A stretch of DNA of 64,000 nt from Globodera rostochiensis (Eukaryota > Nematoda > Chromadorea > Rhabditida > Heteroderidae): NCBI GenBank assembly GCA_018350325.1, contig JAEVLN010000014.1:2422514-2486513 (forward strand). Direction: 5' to 3'. The translations under genes were made by a program, and so were the position numbers. Positions 59,617 to 64,000 of the stretch are shown piece after piece. A model generated the notes under the pieces. It ran no database searches and was not told the origin of the DNA. It was given only the letters and a program-made list of their open reading frames with translations. Numbering within the stretch: position 1 is the first letter of the stretch; each line of letters starts with the position of its first letter.

Positions 59617-62600
59617 TTAGCCTGCGGCGTTTGCCTCACTTCCGTCCTCTCTCTGCTGATCACTTTGGAATGTCCAGTTGCTGCTGTCTTTTGTTGCTTC
59701 TGCCGCGGCGGGTTCACCGCTTCCCGCTTCCGTAAAGTGATCGGCGGGAGGGTTTGAATCGTTTGGATTCGTTCCGATCAGCCGCTGTTGTTCTTCCGAT
59801 TTGCCTTCCTCCGATGATGCCTTCCCAATTCGTAACTCTTCCGCCGTTTCTTCCGATTTGCCTTCCTCCGAAATGTCATCGCCCGTCTCCGCCGTTTGTT
59901 CGGAGTCCGTTTCCGTCTCCGCCTCCAAAAGCTGCTGCTTTTTCTGTTTTGCCCCCTCCGTTTCGCGCACAATTGGCCTTTCCCGTGCCCTCAGGGGCTT
60001 TCTGCGACTGTTTGGCCCGGCGGTTGGCGGCCCCAACTTCCTTTCCCAATTGGGCCTAGCCCCCAAAGGCTTTCCCCAATCGGAGGAAAGTCCCCAATTG
60101 CTCTTCTTCTTTGTGTCTGTCTGCTTTTCCTTTTGTCTCTTCCACTTCTGTTCTCTCTCGTCCTTCTCTGCCTCCCTCTTCCCCTCCTGTCTCTTCCAAT
60201 TCCGTTCTCTCTCGGCCTTCTCTGCCTCTCTCTTCCCCTCCTGTCTCTTCCAATTCCGTTCTCTCTCGGCCTTCTCTGCCTCCCTCACTCTCTCTCCCCT
60301 TCCTTTTGTTTCTCTTCGCTTTGTCTGCTTTTGTAATGGAGTTTTCTTCATTACCGTTTCTTTGACAATGCCCTCAGGCTTTTTCCCTGCAAAAGATAAA
60401 TAAAATATAAACCGGACAGCCCACAAATCATTTTACCCCATGAGCCTGCATAATTATGGTCATCAGCAGATGAAGTATGATCTTGAGTCGAATGGTAACC
60501 AGAAGGTGAGGAGTGATCAAAAGTTTGGTCATAAGCCGAATGGTAATCAGAAGCCGGAGAATGATCAGAAGCCGAATGGTAATCAGAAGCCGAATGGTAA
60601 TCAGAAGCCGGAGAATGATCAGAAGCTGAAGAATGATCAGAAGCCGAATGGTAATCAGAAGCTGGAGAATGATCAGAAGCTGAAGAATGATCAGGAGCCG
60701 GAGAATGATCAGAAGCCGAATGGTAATCAGAAGCCGGAGAATGATCAGAAGCTGAAGAATGATCAGAAGCCGGAAAATGATCAGAAGCCGAATGGTAATC
60801 AGAAGCCGGAAAATGATCAGAAGCTGAAGAATGATCAGAAGCCGGAGAATGATCAGAAGCTGAAGGGTGATCAGAAGCCGGAGAATGATCAGAAGTCGGA
60901 GAATGATCAGAAGCTGAAGGGTGATCATAGAGATGGTAATTGCCGCCTTCCTTTTTGCTGAGTTGTCTAAGCGGAGAGTAACGTTTCGGAATTTCTGTGG
61001 AGGCTGAACTTGAAGAACTTCTTCTTCGGTGAGAGAATGGTCGTTGGAACGGCAAGGACAGGGGCGGAAGTCCTTCCAAGGACAGGGGCGGAAGTCCTTC
61101 CGGAAGTCCTTCCAAATTCGCTTTTGTGGGGGGCGGGGGACGGCGTTTTGGGGCGGGAGCTGTGAACGCCGTCTCACTTTCTTTCCCCTCATTTGCGTTG
61201 TCATCAAAGCCCCCCCGCTTCCACGTGTGAAAATGACGATGAAAGTGCGTTGGCGGCTTTCCAAAAGAGTTTTTGCGCCTTTTTGAAAGTGCCTCCGCCG
61301 CCGACTCATCCAATTGCCCCTCCTCCCCGGAGGCATTTTTCCCCTCCTCCCCGGAGGCATTTTTCCCCTCCTCCCCGGAGACAAATTGCCGTGTTCGACT
61401 CCATCCCCTGCGGGGATTCCGATTATGCTCTTCTTGTCTCGGCTTTGTCCGTTTTGCAGGTGGGCCAATTTGCTTCTGACGGTTTTGCTCTTGAGACTCA
61501 TATGAAATTGATTTTGAATAGGTCGGTGAATGGACAGGATCCGGATGATTATATTCGAACAAAGTCCGCTTATCCGCTGACTCTTCTGAGCCCAAAGGCA
61601 TCGAGGAATCGGGGTCCATCTCCCAAGTGCCGGATCCGTCTTCTGATGAGACCCCCATGGATTCTGATGCTTCATCCGACCCAGCTTCGTCATCTTCATC
61701 ATCCTCGTCGTCTGACTCTTGCAAACTGTCGTCTTCCAAGTGATCCGACAAGCCCAAAGCCTGTCCTTTTTCCGGTTGGTCCTCGTCCACTTCACTTTCT
61801 TCCACGCTTTCTTTCTCTTTCGTCCCACTTTTTCCGATCGTCCCTTTTCTTCCAATTGTCCCACTTCTTCCGATCGGCTCTTTTCTTCCAATTGTCCCAC
61901 TTTTTCCGATCGTCCCTTTTCTTCCAATTGTCCCACTTCTTCCGATCGGCTCTTTTCTTCCAATTGTCCCACTTTTTCCGATCGTCCCTTTTCTTCCAAT
62001 TGTCCCACTTTTTCCGATCGTCCCTTTTCTTCCAATTGCCCTACTTTTTCCGATCGTCCCTTTTCTTCCAATTGTCCCACTTCTTCCATTCGTCTCACTT
62101 CTTCCACTTGTCCCACTTCTTCCACTTCTTCCACTTGTCCCACTTCTTCCATTCGTCTCACTTCTTCCACTTGTCCCACTTCTTCCACTTGTCCCACTTC
62201 TTTCACTTGTCCCACTTCTTCCAATTGTCCCACTTCTTCCACTTGTCCCACTTCTTTCAATTGTCCCACTTCTTCCATTCGTCCTACTTCTTCCGATTTT
62301 TATCTCTTTCGGCGGCACATTTGAAGGTAATCTTTCCCATTGTCTCTTCCACTTGCCGCGTGTTCGTCTCCCATCGTCGGGGGTTTCATCCGATAAATTT
62401 TCGCTGCTTTCGTTCCGATCGCTTCCATTTTGGTGTGCCTTCGCATTCATTTCCATTTCAGTCGATTCCGTCGGCTGTTTCAGTCCCAATTCGCCTTTCT
62501 TCGGCACTTTTCCACCGTTTCTTTCTTTATGATTTTGTCTCAATTTCAAATCCTTTTCTTTTTTGGTTGGGAGTAATTTTGATGGTCCAAAATGATTTGT

Positions 62601-64000
62601 GATCGGAGGATGATTAGCAGCTTTTGCTCTTCTTTTTGAGATTGGATTTGCACTTCCATTGCGCTTCTTCTGATCCTTTTTCCCATAATTTTGCTCTTTT
62701 TTTGTTCCGATCGGTATATTTGGATCGTGTTCATTCTGAGACTTTCTTTCCATTTTACTGTTGGATTTTTTGTCTCTTTCACTTCCTTTATGATCATCCG
62801 AAAATCCAATTGAATTAATTTTAGATTTGTTCGGAACTTTCGCGATTTTGTGCTTTCTCTTCTGTTTCTGTCCTTTGATACTTTTGAATGGTTCTCCTCC
62901 GACCATTGCCTTTTCTCTGACCCCCGCATATTGGCTTGGTTCAGCTTCTTGCCCTTCTCCAACTTCTTCCTCTTCCTCTCTGACAGCTTCTTCCCCTTCT
63001 CTGGACTCCCTGTTTTGGCTTGGTTCAGCTTCTTGCCCTTCTTCAACTTCTTCCTCTTCCTCCCTGTTTTGGCTTGATTCCGCTTCTTCCTCTTCTCCAA
63101 CTTTTTCCTCCCCGACTCGGCTTGGTTCAGCTTCTTGCCCTTCTCCAACTTCTTTCTCTTCCTCTCTGACGGCTTCTTCCCCTTCTTTGTCGTTGTCTCT
63201 GTTTCTCCGTTGTGTCTCCGGTTTGGTGCCTGTATTTCCATTCCACCCATCGTCTTCCTCCTCATTGTCCGATTCGTATGATATTTCTGAAATAATTTTT
63301 TCCGCATAAAACAGAATCTTTCCCTTTTTAATACCTTGGTTATATGTTTCTGGAGACTGCTGTTGCTTTTGCTTTTTATGTTTATTATTTGCATTTTTAT
63401 TCTTCGGTGCCGTACCTGAACGCTTATTTAAGCCCATCAAAAGTTATTTATGATTCTCACCTTTGTCTTTGGCCTTCGACTCGTTTTGGTGACCCTTCGA
63501 TTTCGAACTGCGCTGATTGGGCGGGCCTTCCGTTCGCTTCTTCCCTTTAGCCTTTGGGGCCTTCAGAATGCCCTTCGGGGCATTCGGGTCCTTCTGAATG
63601 CCCTTCGGGGCATTCGGGTCCTTCAGAATGCCCTTCGGGGCATTCGGGTCCTTCAGAATGCCCTTCGGGGCAATGCCCAGCAGCACGCGGTCCCCGCCGT
63701 GCTTCAGCGGCTGGTACGCTTCCGCCGCTTCTTTCTTTTTCTCTTGCGAGTTTTTCTTTTTGTGATGCCCTCCCCTCGGCTTCTCCTCCTCCTTTGAAGA
63801 AGCTGCTTCCACTTCACTCACTTCCGTGTCCCTCACTTCCCCCCTCTTTTTGCTCTTTGGCTTCCTTTTGGCCTCGGATTTGTCCGGCTTCTCCTCCTCC
63901 TTTGAAGAAGCTGCTTCCACTTCACTCACTTCCGTGTCCCTCACTTCCGCCCTCTTTTTACTCTTTGGCTTCCTTTTGGCCTCGGATTTGGTCTTCTCCG
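59617..64000 (-). CDS. Giant charged multi-repeat protein (partial, open at window edge)
   Basis: Three exons read in phase: 64000 (open) to 63463, about 63420 to 60427, and 60387-59617 (stop). About 1,430 residues are visible; the N-terminus is outside. A possible extra 48-bp intron near 63.3 kb is in frame either way. The protein is almost wholly low-complexity: 36-residue K/E/S units, NAPKGILKDP decapeptides, Glu-rich EEGQEAEPSQ units, an Arg/Ser/Gly hexapeptide array (GRSGTS, GRKGTI), ASGEEGKN octapeptides, a Ser/Asp/His array (SASDHSPASDYH), and REAEKAERERNWKRQEGK repeats. No catalytic domain, membrane helix or Cys pattern is seen. High Lys/Arg/Glu content suggests a nuclear or scaffold protein, but a signal peptide upstream cannot be excluded. 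I do not recognise the family. Confidence 0.7.
60150..60300 (-). repeat. 54-bp array, REAEKAERERNWKRQEGK
   Basis: About three tandem 54-bp units (18 residues) of alternating charge, likely helical, in the last exon of the repeat protein. Confidence 0.9.
60480..60935 (-). repeat. Ser-Asp-His hexapeptide array
   Basis: About 25 units of 15-18 bp (plus strand GATCAGAAGCCGGAGAAT and GGTAATCAGAAGCCGAAT types) coding SASDHSPASDHSSASDYH variants. Higher-order blocks recur (YHSASDHSPASD), suggesting repeated unequal exchange. Confidence 0.95.
61830..62310 (-). repeat. Gly/Arg/Ser/Thr hexapeptide array
   Basis: Units of 18 bp, about 27 copies, in two zones: GRSGTSGRSGTI (62.07-62.31 kb) and GRKGTIGKSGTIGRKEPI (61.83-62.08 kb). 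The second zone has a higher-order period of about 72 bp. Confidence 0.95.
62930..63190 (-). repeat. Glu-rich EEGQEAEPSQ repeats
   Basis: Four to five imperfect units of about 20 residues containing GEGQEAEPS and EEEEVEEG. Period in multiples of three. Confidence 0.85.
63567..63690 (-). repeat. 30-bp array, NAPKGILKDP
   Basis: Four units of 30 bp (plus strand CTTCGGGGCATTCGGGTCC type), nearly identical, one reading IQ for IL. Confidence 0.95.
63775..64000 (-). repeat. 108-bp repeat, at least two copies, running to the edge
   Basis: The unit SEAKRKPKSKKR[A/G]EVRDTE and its continuation VSEVEAASSKEEEKP occur twice, nearly identical; the second runs to the window end, so more copies may follow outside. 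Confidence 0.9.

Noticed and set aside
60428..62278. 616-residue minus-strand frame with Leu/Ile repeats
   Set aside because: Same locus in another frame; not linked in phase to the flanking exons, and its hydrophobic LLIILRLL pattern is a by-product of the repeat unit.
61193..62602. Long plus-strand open frame rich in Phe/Ser/Leu
   Set aside because: It is antisense to the 18-bp arrays of the repeat protein; because the repeat period is a multiple of three, several frames stay open by chance. The minus-strand frame has matching splice joins on both sides.
59617..64000. Secreted repeat effector of plant-parasitic nematodes
   Set aside because: Tandem-repeat effectors exist in cyst nematodes, but no signal peptide is visible (N-terminus outside the window) and the units match none I can recall.

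Overview
The window is eukaryotic, and everything in it points to a nematode. Genes are split by many short introns (about 40-60 bp minimum) with GT..TTTTAG or TTTCAG borders. Most 5' ends show a bare splice acceptor (TTTCAG-like) directly before the ATG with no matching donor, as expected for spliced-leader trans-splicing. The gene set is also animal: two nicotinic-type receptor subunits, a FMRFamide-type neuropeptide GPCR, a saposin-like secreted protein, O-GlcNAc transferase, cyclin T and MAPKAPK2. The many poly-G/poly-C tracts and GC-rich repeats do not look like Caenorhabditis; a tylenchid (plant-parasitic type) nematode is my guess, but the species cannot be fixed from sequence alone. 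No rRNA, tRNA, CRISPR or viral gene was recognised.

Layout, left to right. 1-5.1 kb, minus strand: 5' end of a BMS1 ribosome-biogenesis GTPase, preceded closely by a KANSL3-like gene (possible operon), which carries an AT-hook-like exon module in three copies. 5.5-12.7 kb is a young, unstable block: two 905-bp copies (99.8% identical, introns included) of a ZYG-9/XMAP215 TOG domain, a degraded lipid-transfer (VPS13-like) gene, and at least three non-autonomous DNA transposons, each with perfect 8-bp target duplications. 14.4-16.1 kb: neuropeptide GPCR (plus). 16.7-19.5 kb: FnIII single-pass membrane protein (minus). 19.5-24.5 kb: gene-free stretch crowded with long G/C tracts. 24.5-28.5 kb: nicotinic-type receptor subunit 1 (plus) with apparent frameshifts in its Cys-loop. 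28.7-31.8 kb: MAPKAPK2-like kinase (minus). 32.9-33.4 kb: saposin-like protein (minus). 34.9-37.3 kb: uncharacterised low-complexity protein (plus). 37.4-40.7 kb: receptor subunit 2 (minus). 41.4-43.6 kb: cyclin T (minus), head to head with ogt-1 (44.2-49.4 kb, plus). 50.0-56.7 kb: ABCC10/MRP7-like transporter (plus), tail to tail with an SLC18B1-like MFS transporter (56.8-58.9 kb, minus). 59.6-64.0 kb: a very large, charged, multi-array repeat protein (minus, open at the window edge).

Functional themes: synaptic signalling (GPCR and two receptor subunits), chromatin/transcription control (KANSL3-like, cyclin T, OGT) and membrane transport (ABC, MFS). The genes do not form one pathway. The least ordinary parts are the TOG segmental duplication, the families of palindromic mobile elements sharing TAGAGCCCGG ends, and the repeat protein at the right edge. 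Exon borders were read by eye from splice consensus and protein-family similarity; no alignment was run.
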